In this document: one piece after another, positions 49,573-58,001 of the stretch
Layout: each line of letters starts with the position of its first letter
Numbering within the stretch: position 1 is the stretch's first letter
Origin: Oscillibacter sp.
GTDB taxonomy: Bacteria > Bacillota > Clostridia > Oscillospirales > Oscillospiraceae
Direction of reading: 5' to 3'
Assembly: GCA_003539495.1 (NCBI GenBank)
Contig: DPPB01000010.1
Coordinates: 37,275-101,274 of the forward strand
Length of the DNA stretch: 64,000 nt
Program-made: the position numbers and the translations under genes
The notes under the pieces: model-generated
The model's database searches: none
The model's input: only the letters and a program-made list of their open reading frames with translations
Told to the model about the DNA's origin: nothing

Positions 49573-49615
49573 AAAAAAGCCCTGTGTGCCGAATCATTCG
49601 GCGCACAGGGCTTAA
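49573..49615 (-). terminator. Terminator of the EEP gene
   Basis: GCCCTGTGTGCCGAAT/ATTCGGCGCACAGGGC stem, with a T6 run on the minus strand, just after the stop at 49637. Confidence 0.88.
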
Positions 49616-49636
49616 AAGATCACAGAGTATTGTCGC

Positions 49637-50707
49637 TTACGGCTGAAGGGTAAAGGTCATGGTGACGGGATTGTGGTCGGAGTAGGCAAAGCCGGTGTCG
49701 ATAACAGTAGCAGAGCTGACGGTCACATTATCCGACACCAGGAAGCCATCCACAGTGACCACATACTGCCCACTGTGGTAGGGGGCGTCGGCGTTGCGGC
49801 AGCTGGGGACGGGGTTATCCTGATCCAGGGGGGCGATCTTGGCAATGTTCTTCCCGCTGAACAGCTCTGCCGGGACGGGCTGGGCCCAGGTGTAGTCTCC
49901 GGCACTGATGCCGAAGACCTGATCGGAGTTTCCCAGCAAGTCCTTATTAAAGTCGCCGCCGCAGACACAGTAATTGCCCTTTTCGTACTCGGCCTGCATG
50001 TCGTCCAGCAGCATCTCCATCTGCTTGATGGCGATGGTCCCATCGGAGGTGTAGGCGGAGAGATGGACGGCGTAGAGGATCAGCTCCCGGCCATTTTCCA
50101 TGGGCACCCGGCTGACGGTGTAGCACCGATCCAGGTCCACCAGCTTCATTACGCCCGTCTCAATGGGCAGACTTCGCCGCAGGGAGGAGGCAATGGGCGC
50201 GGAGGAAAAGGTCATCAGCCCTGAAACGGAGGAGCCGTGGGGCTGGGTCAGAGGCCAGAACAGGAAGGGGGAATCGTAATTCTGCCCCCAAACGGAGCTG
50301 TACCCCGTTAGCGCCCGGCGCAGGATGTCGGCCTCATTGCGGTGATAGCTGCGGGTGGAATCGGTGTCCACCTCCTGAATGAAATAAAAATCCGCCATTT
50401 GATCCTTGAGCGTTTGGGCAATGAGAGAGAGATTCTCGTCCAGCCGCTCCTTGGACCAGGCCCAGGATTCCGTTCCGCCATCCATGAAGAAGCTATAATC
50501 GTCCTCATAGGCCCCGAAGCCTATGTTATAGGACACCACGGTGTAGGGAACGCCCGTTTGGGCCGAGGATGCGGCAGAGCCCTGGGCTGTAAGAGTGAGA
50601 TTGTCCTCAATGCGGTGATAGTCCAAAAACACATAGGCCACATAGCCCAGAACCAGGATCACGAGAGCCAGCAGTATACAGCCGGCGATCTTCAGAGCTT
50701 TTTTCAT
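49637..50707 (-). CDS. Endonuclease/exonuclease/phosphatase family protein, membrane-anchored
   Basis: 356 residues. One N-terminal span (IAGCILLALVILVLGYVAYV, 7-26), then an outward EEP fold (DNase I/sphingomyelinase-like): VVSYNIGFGAYE, IQEVDTDSTRSY with the metal Glu, YAVHLSAYTSD, CGGDFNKDLLG and the closing FAYSDHNPVTMTF with the catalytic His-Asp. Extracytoplasmic phosphodiesterase; substrate unknown. GGAGG precedes the ATG at 50707. Confidence 0.9.
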   Translation of the reverse strand: MKKALKIAGCILLALVILVLGYVAYVFLDYHRIEDNLTLTAQGSAASSAQTGVPYTVVSYNIGFGAYEDDYSFFMDGGTESWAWSKERLDENLSLIAQTLKDQMADFYFIQEVDTDSTRSYHRNEADILRRALTGYSSVWGQNYDSPFLFWPLTQPHGSSVSGLMTFSSAPIASSLRRSLPIETGVMKLVDLDRCYTVSRVPMENGRELILYAVHLSAYTSDGTIAIKQMEMLLDDMQAEYEKGNYCVCGGDFNKDLLGNSDQVFGISAGDYTWAQPVPAELFSGKNIAKIAPLDQDNPVPSCRNADAPYHSGQYVVTVDGFLVSDNVTVSSATVIDTGFAYSDHNPVTMTFTLQP

Positions 50708-50755
50708 AGAAGCCTCCTTCGGAGTGGGTGATGGTTTACTTTTTTCGTATTTTAT

Positions 50756-50784
50756 ATTATAATCTATCTGCCATCGATTGACAA
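50756..50784 (-). promoter_or_regulatory. Promoter of the EEP gene
   Basis: On the minus strand: TTGTCA, a 17-base spacer, TATAAT, about 49 bases before the ATG. It overlaps the left end of the 51-bp repeat copy 2. Confidence 0.7.
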
Positions 50785-50821
50785 GGGCAGACACGGTTTT
50801 GACGGGCAGAAACGCGCCTAT
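50771..50821. repeat. 51-bp two-copy intergenic sequence, copy 2
   Basis: CCATCGATTGACAAGGGCAG and so on to GGGCAGAAACGCGCCTAT; related to 40017-40067. It lies upstream of the rhomboid gene. Confidence 0.55.
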
Positions 50822-50878
50822 ACCGGGTGGACCCCTTGGAAATTCGGCAAGTATCCCCATTTGAAAAGAGGAATTGTT

Positions 50879-51451
50879 TTGAGAAAACTGGTGATCCGAT
50901 TCAATGCCCCGGCTACGCTGACCTTTGCGCTGCTGGCTCTGGGTGCGCTGCTGCTGGGGCAAACCTTCGGCAGCGCCGTAACGATGAAATATTTCTGCGT
51001 GTATCGCGCCTCCCTGGCGGATCCGCTGACCTACCTGCGGTTTTTCACCCATGTGCTGGGCCATGCGGATTATTCCCACTACATGAGCAATATGCTGCTT
51101 CTGCTGCTGGTGGGGCCACCGCTGGAGGAAAAGTATGGCTGGAAAAAAATGGTATGGTTCATGGCCGCCACCGCTCTGGTCACAGGGCTGGTGCAGTTCA
51201 TTTTCTTCCCAAATTCCGCTCTGCTGGGGGCCAGCGGCATCGTGTTTATGATGATCGTGCTGTCCTCCTTTACGGAGAGCCGAGGCGGCGGCATCCCCAT
51301 TACGCTGATTTTGGTGGTGATCTTCTACCTGGGAGGGGAGATCATTGACGGCATCCGCAATACGGACAGCGTTTCCCAGCTGACCCATGTGGTGGGTGGC
51401 GTGCTGGGTATGATCTTCGGCTTCCTCTACCGGGGCGGCCGGCGGCGCTGA
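50879..51451 (+). CDS. Rhomboid-family intramembrane serine protease
   Basis: 190 residues, six spans. ADPLTYLRFFTHVLGHADYSHYMSNMLLLLLVGPPLEEKYG holds the HxxxN oxyanion region; the catalytic Ser is in LLGASGIVFMM and the His in QLTHVVGGVLGMIFG. It cleaves membrane proteins within the bilayer. The start is taken as TTG at 50879 (AGAGGA six bases upstream); a TTG at 50861 is possible. First gene of a compact operon with lspA-like, mrnC and rqcH. Confidence 0.88.
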   Translation: MRKLVIRFNAPATLTFALLALGALLLGQTFGSAVTMKYFCVYRASLADPLTYLRFFTHVLGHADYSHYMSNMLLLLLVGPPLEEKYGWKKMVWFMAATALVTGLVQFIFFPNSALLGASGIVFMMIVLSSFTESRGGGIPITLILVVIFYLGGEIIDGIRNTDSVSQLTHVVGGVLGMIFGFLYRGGRRR

Positions 51452-51452
51452 G

Positions 51453-51899
51453 ATGGTACTGCCCATTCTCTGTGCCGGTACACTGCTGGCGGCAGATTAC
51501 GGGCTGCGGAGCCTGGCCCGGCGGGGAAAACTGGAGCGGGCGCTTTTGGGCGGATGGATCCGGCTGGAGCTGCTGGAAAACCCCGGCATGGCCGGGGGTG
51601 TGCTGAAAAACCATCCCCATCTGGCCCGGGCTTTGTCCGGCGGAGCACTTTTGATGGTGCTGATTATGTGCCGGGGCGAGCTTTTGCACGGGCGGGGCTT
51701 GGGCTGCTGGGGCGCGGCGCTGCTGTGCGCCGGGGGCCTGGGCAACGTGTTGGAGCGATTGCGGCGGGGCTGTGTGACAGACTATATTCGATTTCCAAGG
51801 CTGCCGGCCGGGCGGCTGCAGCGGCTGGTGTGGAACCTGGCAGACCTTATGCTTTCAGCGGGTGCGCTGCTGCTGGCGGCAGGCAGCATAAGCAGCTGA
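51453..51899 (+). CDS. Signal peptidase II (LspA)-like protein
   Basis: 148 residues with four spans. The LspA order is recognisable though diverged: LLENPGMAGGVL (for N-x-GAAFG), CAGGLGNVLERLRRGCVTDYIRF and LVWNLADLMLSAGALLL, keeping both active-site Asp residues (TDY and LAD). LspA removes lipoprotein signal peptides. A divergent LspA fits: it may be a second, specialised copy. It starts one base after the rhomboid stop. Confidence 0.72.
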   Translation: MVLPILCAGTLLAADYGLRSLARRGKLERALLGGWIRLELLENPGMAGGVLKNHPHLARALSGGALLMVLIMCRGELLHGRGLGCWGAALLCAGGLGNVLERLRRGCVTDYIRFPRLPAGRLQRLVWNLADLMLSAGALLLAAGSISS

Positions 51900-51917
51900 C
51901 AGAAAAAGGAGCAAGAT

Positions 51918-52319
51918 ATGACAGACTACTTTTCCGTCCAATTGACGGATGACGAAATACGCGGCATCAGCAGCATCGGCCTGGCCCACATGGGGGACGG
52001 AGTGTATGAGCTGTTGGTGCGCACCTGGCTGTGCGCCCACGGCAAGGCCACGGGCAAGGGGCTGCACCGGGCCACAGTGGCCCTGGTGTGTGCGCCGGAG
52101 CAGGCCCGCCGGGCGCAGAGGATACTGCCTGCGCTGACGGAGGAGGAGCAGGAGGTGTTTCGCCGGGGGCGCAACGCTCATGTCCACTCCATCCCCCAGC
52201 ACGCCAGCCGGGCGGAATATCAGCAGGCCACGGCGCTGGAGGCACTGTTTGGCTGGCTGTACCTGCACGGACATCGGGAGCGGATCAATGAACTGTTTAC
52301 ACAAATGATGGAGGAATGA
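51918..52319 (+). CDS. mrnC: Mini-ribonuclease III
   Basis: 133 residues, an RNase III catalytic domain without dsRBD. Matures 23S rRNA ends. LAHMGDGVYELLVRTWL carries the catalytic Asp and Glu region, RRGRNAHVHSIPQHASRAEYQQATALEALFGWLYLHG the second metal-binding motif. AAAAGGAG precedes the ATG; rqcH follows 3 bases after the stop. Confidence 0.94.
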   Translation: MTDYFSVQLTDDEIRGISSIGLAHMGDGVYELLVRTWLCAHGKATGKGLHRATVALVCAPEQARRAQRILPALTEEEQEVFRRGRNAHVHSIPQHASRAEYQQATALEALFGWLYLHGHRERINELFTQMMEE

Positions 52320-52322
52320 GCC

Positions 52323-54062
52323 ATGGCATTGGATGCTGTGTGCCTGCAGGCGGCGGTGCGGGAGATCGCCCCACAGGTGGAGGGCTTGAAAATTGAGAAA
52401 ATCCAGCAGCCTGCCCGAGATCAGGTAGTCCTGCTGCTGCGGGGAAGCCGGCGGCTGCTGCTGTGTGCCTCGGCCAGCCAGCCGAGACTGAACCTGACGG
52501 AGGTGCTGCGGGATAATCCCAGCCAGCCGCCTATGTTCTGCATGCTGCTGCGCAAGCATTTGGCCGGCGGACGCATTATTACCCTGCGGCAAGAGCCGCT
52601 GGAGCGGGTGGTGACGCTGGAGATCGAGGCCATGAACGAGCTGGGAGAGATGGGCCGGTTTTCCCTGGTGCTGGAGGCTATGAACCGCCACTCCAACCTG
52701 ATTCTGTGCGGCGGCGACGGGCGCATTATCGACTGCATGCGGCGGGTGGATTTTGAGATGAGCCAGCAGCGGCAGGTGCTGCCGGGGCTATACTATCATC
52801 TGCCGCCCCGGCAGGAGAAGCGGTCGCCCCTGGAGGTGGAGGAGCAGGAGTTCCACACTCTCCTGGAAAGCGCTTCCCCGGAGATACAGACGGACAAATG
52901 GCTGCTGGACACCTTTACAGCCATCGCACCCCTGTGGGCGAGGGAGATGGCCTTTCGGGCCGGAGGAAGCACGGATTGCCTTTTGTCGGCTGCGGTAGGA
53001 CGGCTGTGGTTAGAATTTGATGCCTGGCGCCGCCTGGTGCGGCAGGGAGAGTTCCTGCCGGTGGTCCTTGCCCGGGACGGCAAGCCCTTCGATTTTACCT
53101 TTGCTCCGGTTCTGCAATATGAAAATGCCTGTGAAATACGCACGGAGGAGAGCTTTTCCCAGCTTTTGGATCACTTTTATGCCCAACGAGAGCAGGCGGA
53201 CCGAGTGAGGCAGAAGGGACAGGATCTGCTAAAGACCGCCATCAACGCTCGGGACCGGCTGCGAAGGAAGCTTTCCATGCAGGCCCAGGAGTACGAAAAG
53301 ACCCGGGACCGGGATGCCCTGCGCATCAGCGGCGAGCTCATCACCGCAAACCTCTACCGCATGGAGCGGGGCATGGCAAGGCTGGAAGCGGAGAACTACT
53401 ACGAGGAGGGCTGCCCCAGGCGGGTTATCCCCTTGGATGTGCGGCTATCCCCCCAGGAGAATGCCGCCAAGTACTTCAAGCGCTATAACAAGGCCAAGAC
53501 GGCGGAAAAGATGCTGGCGCAGCTGATGGCCCAGGGCCGGGAGGAGCTTGCCTATCTGGAGAGCGTGCTGCAGGAGATCCAACAGGCGGAAAGCGAGCAG
53601 GACTTTAACGATATCCGCGCCGAGCTGACGGAGGGCGGGTACATCCGCTCCCACGGGAGAAAGCAGCCGGGCTTTCAGAGGAAGTCCGAGCCCCGACACT
53701 TTCGCACGGATGCGGGGCTGCTGGTTCTGGTGGGCCGCAGCAACCGGCAAAATGACAAGCTTACCGGCAAAACAGCGGATAGGACAGATTGGTGGTTTCA
53801 TACCCAGAAGATCCACGGCAGCCATGTGATCCTATGCACCAATGGTGTGGAGCCGGATGAGGGGAGTATTCTGCAGGCGGCCCAGCTGGCGGCATACTAC
53901 TCCCAGGGCCGGGACGGCGGTAAGGTTGCCGTGGACTACACCCCGGTAAAGTATGTAAAAAAGCCAGCCGGCGCCCGGCCGGGCATGGTGGTCTACACGA
54001 CCTATCGCACCATCCTGGCCCAGCCGGACGGAGAGCTTGCCCAGCGGCTGGCAGTGAAATAG
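52323..54062 (+). CDS. rqcH: Rqc2 homolog RqcH (NFACT protein)
   Basis: 579 residues. Binds split 50S subunits with peptidyl-tRNA and adds alanine tails to stalled chains for degradation; long known as FbpA fibronectin-binding protein. The NFACT-N domain has MLLRKHLAGGRII and MNRHSNLIL; a helix-hairpin and coiled-coil middle (about 290-440) follows; the NFACT-R domain begins RHFRTDAGLLVLVGRSNRQND then WWFHTQKIHGSHVIL. It ends the rhomboid-lspA-mrnC operon. Confidence 0.95.
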   Translation: MALDAVCLQAAVREIAPQVEGLKIEKIQQPARDQVVLLLRGSRRLLLCASASQPRLNLTEVLRDNPSQPPMFCMLLRKHLAGGRIITLRQEPLERVVTLEIEAMNELGEMGRFSLVLEAMNRHSNLILCGGDGRIIDCMRRVDFEMSQQRQVLPGLYYHLPPRQEKRSPLEVEEQEFHTLLESASPEIQTDKWLLDTFTAIAPLWAREMAFRAGGSTDCLLSAAVGRLWLEFDAWRRLVRQGEFLPVVLARDGKPFDFTFAPVLQYENACEIRTEESFSQLLDHFYAQREQADRVRQKGQDLLKTAINARDRLRRKLSMQAQEYEKTRDRDALRISGELITANLYRMERGMARLEAENYYEEGCPRRVIPLDVRLSPQENAAKYFKRYNKAKTAEKMLAQLMAQGREELAYLESVLQEIQQAESEQDFNDIRAELTEGGYIRSHGRKQPGFQRKSEPRHFRTDAGLLVLVGRSNRQNDKLTGKTADRTDWWFHTQKIHGSHVILCTNGVEPDEGSILQAAQLAAYYSQGRDGGKVAVDYTPVKYVKKPAGARPGMVVYTTYRTILAQPDGELAQRLAVK

Positions 54063-54098
54063 AAGCCCCGATACACGGCAGGGCTGCGCAAAAAACAG

Positions 54099-54137
54099 AC
54101 ACCCTCTATGTGGTTTGAAAGCCACATAGGGAGTGTT
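54099..54137 (+). terminator. Bidirectional terminator between rqcH and azlD
   Basis: ACACCCTCTATGTGG pairs with CCACATAGGGAGTGT around TTTGAAAG. Confidence 0.8.
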
Positions 54138-54174
54138 ATGCGAAGATATTTGCAAGAGAGCTTTCAGCTCTGCC

Positions 54175-54510
54175 TCAGGCGAACACCACCTGCACCAGCA
54201 CCATGTACAGCACCGTTCCCACGCCGATGGACAGCAGGACATTCCGCTTCCACAGGTGCAGGGCCGCCAGCACCGCAATGGAGATTAGCTCCGGCAGGCC
54301 GTGGGGGGCGGAGACGACAGAGACGTTCCGCAGGCAGTATACCACCAGCAGGCCCATCATGGCAGCCGGCAGAGTGCGGCCCAGATAGGAGACAATCTTG
54401 GGCACCGGACGGTTATCCGGGAAGAGCAGAAAGGGGAGAAAGCGGGTCAGCATGGCCCCCGCTGTCACCGCCAGGGCGATGAGGAGGGCCTGGGTCGTTG
54501 TCAATGTCAT
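54175..54510 (-). CDS. azlD: AzlD family small subunit of a branched-chain amino acid exporter
   Basis: 111 residues with three to four spans; TRFLPFLLFPDNRPVPKIVSYLGRTLPAAMMGLLVVYCLRN is the AzlD signature region. With AzlC it exports branched-chain amino acids. The ATG at 54510 overlaps the azlC stop (ATGA). Last gene of the minus-strand operon starting with gltX. Confidence 0.92.
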   Translation of the reverse strand: MTLTTTQALLIALAVTAGAMLTRFLPFLLFPDNRPVPKIVSYLGRTLPAAMMGLLVVYCLRNVSVVSAPHGLPELISIAVLAALHLWKRNVLLSIGVGTVLYMVLVQVVFA

Positions 54511-55241
54511 AGCTTTTTCCTCCCAATAAGCAGCACGGCCAAAACCAGGACCATGGCGGGGATTACCAGCTGATCCGCGCCGAAGACGGCCCGGGCCGCA
54601 GCGGTACACACAACGCCGATGATGCCGCTGATGCGGCTGCGGGGATCGGATATCTGCTCAATGAACAGCACCACGAAAAGCCCCGTCAAAGCGAAGTCCA
54701 GGCCGGTGGTGTCAAAACGGATAAACTGGCCGGCCAGGGAGCCCAGCAGGGAGCCGCCTACCCAGTAGGCATAGTCCAGCAGGGATATGGCCAGGTAGAA
54801 ATCCTTCCGGGATACGTCCGGCGGCGGCTCCGCCGAGAAAACGACAGAAAAGGTCTCATCGCTGAGTGTGTAGATTAGGATCGGCTTTGCGCCGCCCAGG
54901 CCCCGGTATTTCTCCAGCATGGACACGCCATAAAACAGGTGCCGGGCGTTGACCATAACGCTCATGATGAAGGCACCCAAGGGGTCAAAGGCTGAGGTCA
55001 ACAGGGTGATGGCCGCGAACTGCATGCTGCCGCAGAAGGCAACTGCACTCATGAGCAGCACCCAAGGGGCGCCAAAGCCCTTGGATTGCATCAGAACGCC
55101 GTAGGCGGCGCCCAGCACCAGATAGCCCGTCAGCACCGGAACGGTGTGGGGAAACGCCGCAGCAATAGCCCGCCTCCAGGCGGAGGTGGTCCGGCCGGAG
55201 GCATTGCCTCCGGCCGGACGGTTTTGATTCGTATTAGTCAT
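54507..55241 (-). CDS. azlC: AzlC family branched-chain amino acid exporter, large subunit
   Basis: 244 residues. TVPVLTGYLVLGAAYGVLM, FCGSMQFAAITLL, MVNARHLFYGVSML and YTLSDETFSVVF match AzlC/YgaZ. About five to six spans follow a polar N-terminus. It lies 8 bases downstream of glnN and is coupled to azlD. Confidence 0.94.
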   Translation of the reverse strand: MTNTNQNRPAGGNASGRTTSAWRRAIAAAFPHTVPVLTGYLVLGAAYGVLMQSKGFGAPWVLLMSAVAFCGSMQFAAITLLTSAFDPLGAFIMSVMVNARHLFYGVSMLEKYRGLGGAKPILIYTLSDETFSVVFSAEPPPDVSRKDFYLAISLLDYAYWVGGSLLGSLAGQFIRFDTTGLDFALTGLFVVLFIEQISDPRSRISGIIGVVCTAAARAVFGADQLVIPAMVLVLAVLLIGRKKL

Positions 55242-55249
55242 GGTTATAG

Positions 55250-57346
55250 TTACACACTGAAAAGAATGTCGGCATAGGTGGGATAGGGCCAGAATTCGGC
55301 AGAGGTATAGGTCTCCAGCGTGTTCACCAGGTGGCTGGCCTTGTACTCCAGGGCGTACACCACGTCTCGGTAATACCGGGCGGACTCAATATCTCCCTCA
55401 GAGGCGGGGGCCTCCTCCAGGGCCTTGTCCATGGCCCGGGCAGTGTCATACAGCTCGTTATTCAGACCCGACAGCTGCTGCAGCAACTCCGTCTCGGCGG
55501 CACAATCCAGGTACAGGGCCTTTTTGCGCTGCACGGTCTCGGCCAGCTCCCCGGTGTAGCGGGACACGGCAGGGAAGATGCTCCGGCGGATCATAGTCAG
55601 CAAGGTATTGGCTTCAATAGCCGTAATCTTGCAGTAGTTCTCCAAATGGATGCCGTACCGGGCGCGCATTTCCGCCTCGGAGAATACATCATGCTTGGTA
55701 AAGAGGCTAATGTTCTTGGCGTCGATATAGGCGGGCATGCTGTCCACGGTGTCCCGCCGGTTGCTCAGGCCCCGGCGCTTAGCCTCCTCGGCCCAGGATT
55801 CATCGTAGCCGTTGCCATTGAAGATGATGCGCTGATGGGCCTTGAAGGTGTTGTGCAGCAGGGCCTGAAGGGCGGCATTGAAGTCCTCGGCCTGCTCTAA
55901 AATATCGGCAAACTGGCCCAGCTCCTCGGCCATGATGGTATTGAGGACGGTGTTAGGGCTGGCGACGGATTGAGAGGAGCCCAGCATGCGGAACTCGAAT
56001 TTATTGCCCGTGAAGGCCAAGGGAGAAGTGCGGTTGCGGTCGGTGGTGTCCTGGGGGATCTCCGGCAGGGTGTCCACGCCGATCTCCAGCTTCTTCTTGG
56101 TCATGTCTACATACGCTGTGCCCCGGATAATGGAATCCAGCACGGCGGTAAGCTCGTCACCCAGGAAGATGGAGATGACCGCGGGGGGCGCCTCGTTGCC
56201 GCCCAGACGCAGGTCGTTGCCGGGGTAGGAGACGCAGCAGCGCAGAATGTCCTGATACTCATCCACGCCCTTGATAAACGCCGCCAAAAACAGCAGGAAC
56301 TGGGCGTTCTGGCTGGGGGTCTTGCCGGGCTTTAGGAGATTCTCACCGGTGTCGGTGGCCAGGGACCAGTTATCGTGCTTGCCGCTGCCGTTGACCCCGG
56401 CAAAGGGCTTTTCGTGGAGCAGACACACCAGGCCGTGGCGGTCAGCCACCTTTTTCAGCAGTGCCATGGTCAGCTGGTTGTGGTCGGTGGCGGTGTTGGC
56501 GTCGGTATAAACCGGGGCGATCTCGTGCTGAGCCGGGGCCACCTCGTTGTGCTCGGTCTTTGCAAATACACCCAGCTTCCACAGCTCCAGGTCCAGGTCC
56601 TCCATGAATCGAGCGACTCTGGGCCGGATGGCGCCATAGTAGTGGTCATCCAGCTCCTGCCCCTTGGGGGGACGGGCGCCAAACAGGGTGCGGCCGCACA
56701 GCTTCAAATCCTCCCGCTTCTGATACATGCTCTTGTCGATGAGAAAGTACTCCTGCTCCGGGCCTACCTGGGGGATCACGTGCTTGGCCTCCGTATTTCC
56801 GAACAGGCGCAGGATGCGCAGGCTCTGCTGATCCAGCCGGCTCATGGAGCGCAGCAGGGGAGTCTTCTTATCCAGCACCTGGCCGCTGTAGGAGCAGAAT
56901 ACCGTGGGGATATATAGGGTTTTATCCTTGACAAAGGCATAACTGGTGGGATCCCAAGCGGTGTAGCCCCGGGCCTCAAAGGTGGCCCGCAGACCGCCGG
57001 AGGGGAAGGAGGAGGCATCCGCCTCGCCCCGGGACAGCTCCTTGCCGGACAACTCCATAATCACGGCGTCCTTGCCGGAGGGGGTGATGAAGCTGTCGTG
57101 CTTTTCGGCGGTGACACCGGTCATGGGCTGAAACCAGTGGGTATAGTGGGTGGCGCCCAGCTCCGTGGCCCAATCCTTCATAGCCGCGGCGATCTGGTCA
57201 GCAATGGAGCGGGGCAGGGTGGTGCCCTGGGTCATGCATTGCCTCCATGCGTTATAAGCGTCGGGGGACAAACGCTGTCGCATTTTGTCCTCATTGAAGA
57301 CCATGCAGCCAAACAGCTCCGGGATTTTCTTGATATTCTCGTCCAT
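55250..57346 (-). CDS. glnN: Glutamine synthetase type III
   Basis: 698 residues, the length of GSIII. Makes glutamine from glutamate, ammonia and ATP. THWFQPMTGVTAEKHDSF, PSGGLRATFEARGYTAWDP, QVGPEQEYFLIDKS, HEVAPAQHEIAPVYT-type NEVAPAQHEIAP, and AGVNGSGKHDNWSL are diagnostic. It probably assimilates the ammonia released by amino acid fermentation. AAAGGAG precedes the ATG, 34 bases after spoIIM, in the gltX operon. Confidence 0.96.
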   Translation of the reverse strand: MDENIKKIPELFGCMVFNEDKMRQRLSPDAYNAWRQCMTQGTTLPRSIADQIAAAMKDWATELGATHYTHWFQPMTGVTAEKHDSFITPSGKDAVIMELSGKELSRGEADASSFPSGGLRATFEARGYTAWDPTSYAFVKDKTLYIPTVFCSYSGQVLDKKTPLLRSMSRLDQQSLRILRLFGNTEAKHVIPQVGPEQEYFLIDKSMYQKREDLKLCGRTLFGARPPKGQELDDHYYGAIRPRVARFMEDLDLELWKLGVFAKTEHNEVAPAQHEIAPVYTDANTATDHNQLTMALLKKVADRHGLVCLLHEKPFAGVNGSGKHDNWSLATDTGENLLKPGKTPSQNAQFLLFLAAFIKGVDEYQDILRCCVSYPGNDLRLGGNEAPPAVISIFLGDELTAVLDSIIRGTAYVDMTKKKLEIGVDTLPEIPQDTTDRNRTSPLAFTGNKFEFRMLGSSQSVASPNTVLNTIMAEELGQFADILEQAEDFNAALQALLHNTFKAHQRIIFNGNGYDESWAEEAKRRGLSNRRDTVDSMPAYIDAKNISLFTKHDVFSEAEMRARYGIHLENYCKITAIEANTLLTMIRRSIFPAVSRYTGELAETVQRKKALYLDCAAETELLQQLSGLNNELYDTARAMDKALEEAPASEGDIESARYYRDVVYALEYKASHLVNTLETYTSAEFWPYPTYADILFSV

Positions 57347-57380
57347 TGCAAACTCCTTTCGCCGCAGGATGCGGCAGTTG

Positions 57381-58001
57381 TTATAGCACCGCCTGGATTA
57401 AGGCGGGTGTTACATATGTTTCGATTACAGCGGCCGCCGCAATCAGCGGCAAAGCCCACCACAGCAGGATCTGCCCACACTGCCTCACAGCGGCACCCAC
57501 GGAGCCTGTCTGCTTTCCCAGCAGGGCGTCAGACACCGTCCTGCACAGGTACAGGCCCAGCGCCGCAGACAGGATCAGCGCCGGTATCTCAAAAATGCCG
57601 TGTGGCAGGATCCCTGTCAGGTACTTCCACAGGGGGATACCCTGGTGGACATAGTATCCGGCAAACAGGCCCAAGGTGGCGCCGTTTACGCCCAGGGCCA
57701 GGGCGGGCAGCCGGATAAACGGGAGCAATCCATATACTGTGGCCATGACCATAGCGGATAGGTTGTTCAGCAGCAGCGCAGAGAAAACAACGTTTCCGTC
57801 ATCACTGGCCATGCCGCTCTGCTGGAGCATTTGGGCAAACTGCTCCACAATGCCGTCCGCCTGCGTAGGAAAGAGCAGGCTACCTATAAAGCTCAGCACA
57901 ACAATCCCCGCAAAGGCCCATCCGGCGGTAAAGACCACGCTGCCCAGATCCTGCCGGTAAAAGGCGGCGGTACTTCCGTAGATCTGCTTCAGCTTGTACA
58001 T
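57381..58001 (-). CDS. spoIIM: Stage II sporulation protein M family membrane protein
   Basis: 206 residues, about six spans. NNLSAMVMATVYGLLPFI, then GILPHGIFEIPALILSAALG is the SpoIIM/DUF95 signature. SpoIIM belongs to the peptidoglycan-remodelling DMP engulfment machine; other DUF95 members occur in non-spore-formers, and no spoIID/P is nearby, so a sporulation role is likely but not shown. Its start touches the gltX stop. Confidence 0.85.
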   Translation of the reverse strand: MYKLKQIYGSTAAFYRQDLGSVVFTAGWAFAGIVVLSFIGSLLFPTQADGIVEQFAQMLQQSGMASDDGNVVFSALLLNNLSAMVMATVYGLLPFIRLPALALGVNGATLGLFAGYYVHQGIPLWKYLTGILPHGIFEIPALILSAALGLYLCRTVSDALLGKQTGSVGAAVRQCGQILLWWALPLIAAAAVIETYVTPALIQAVL

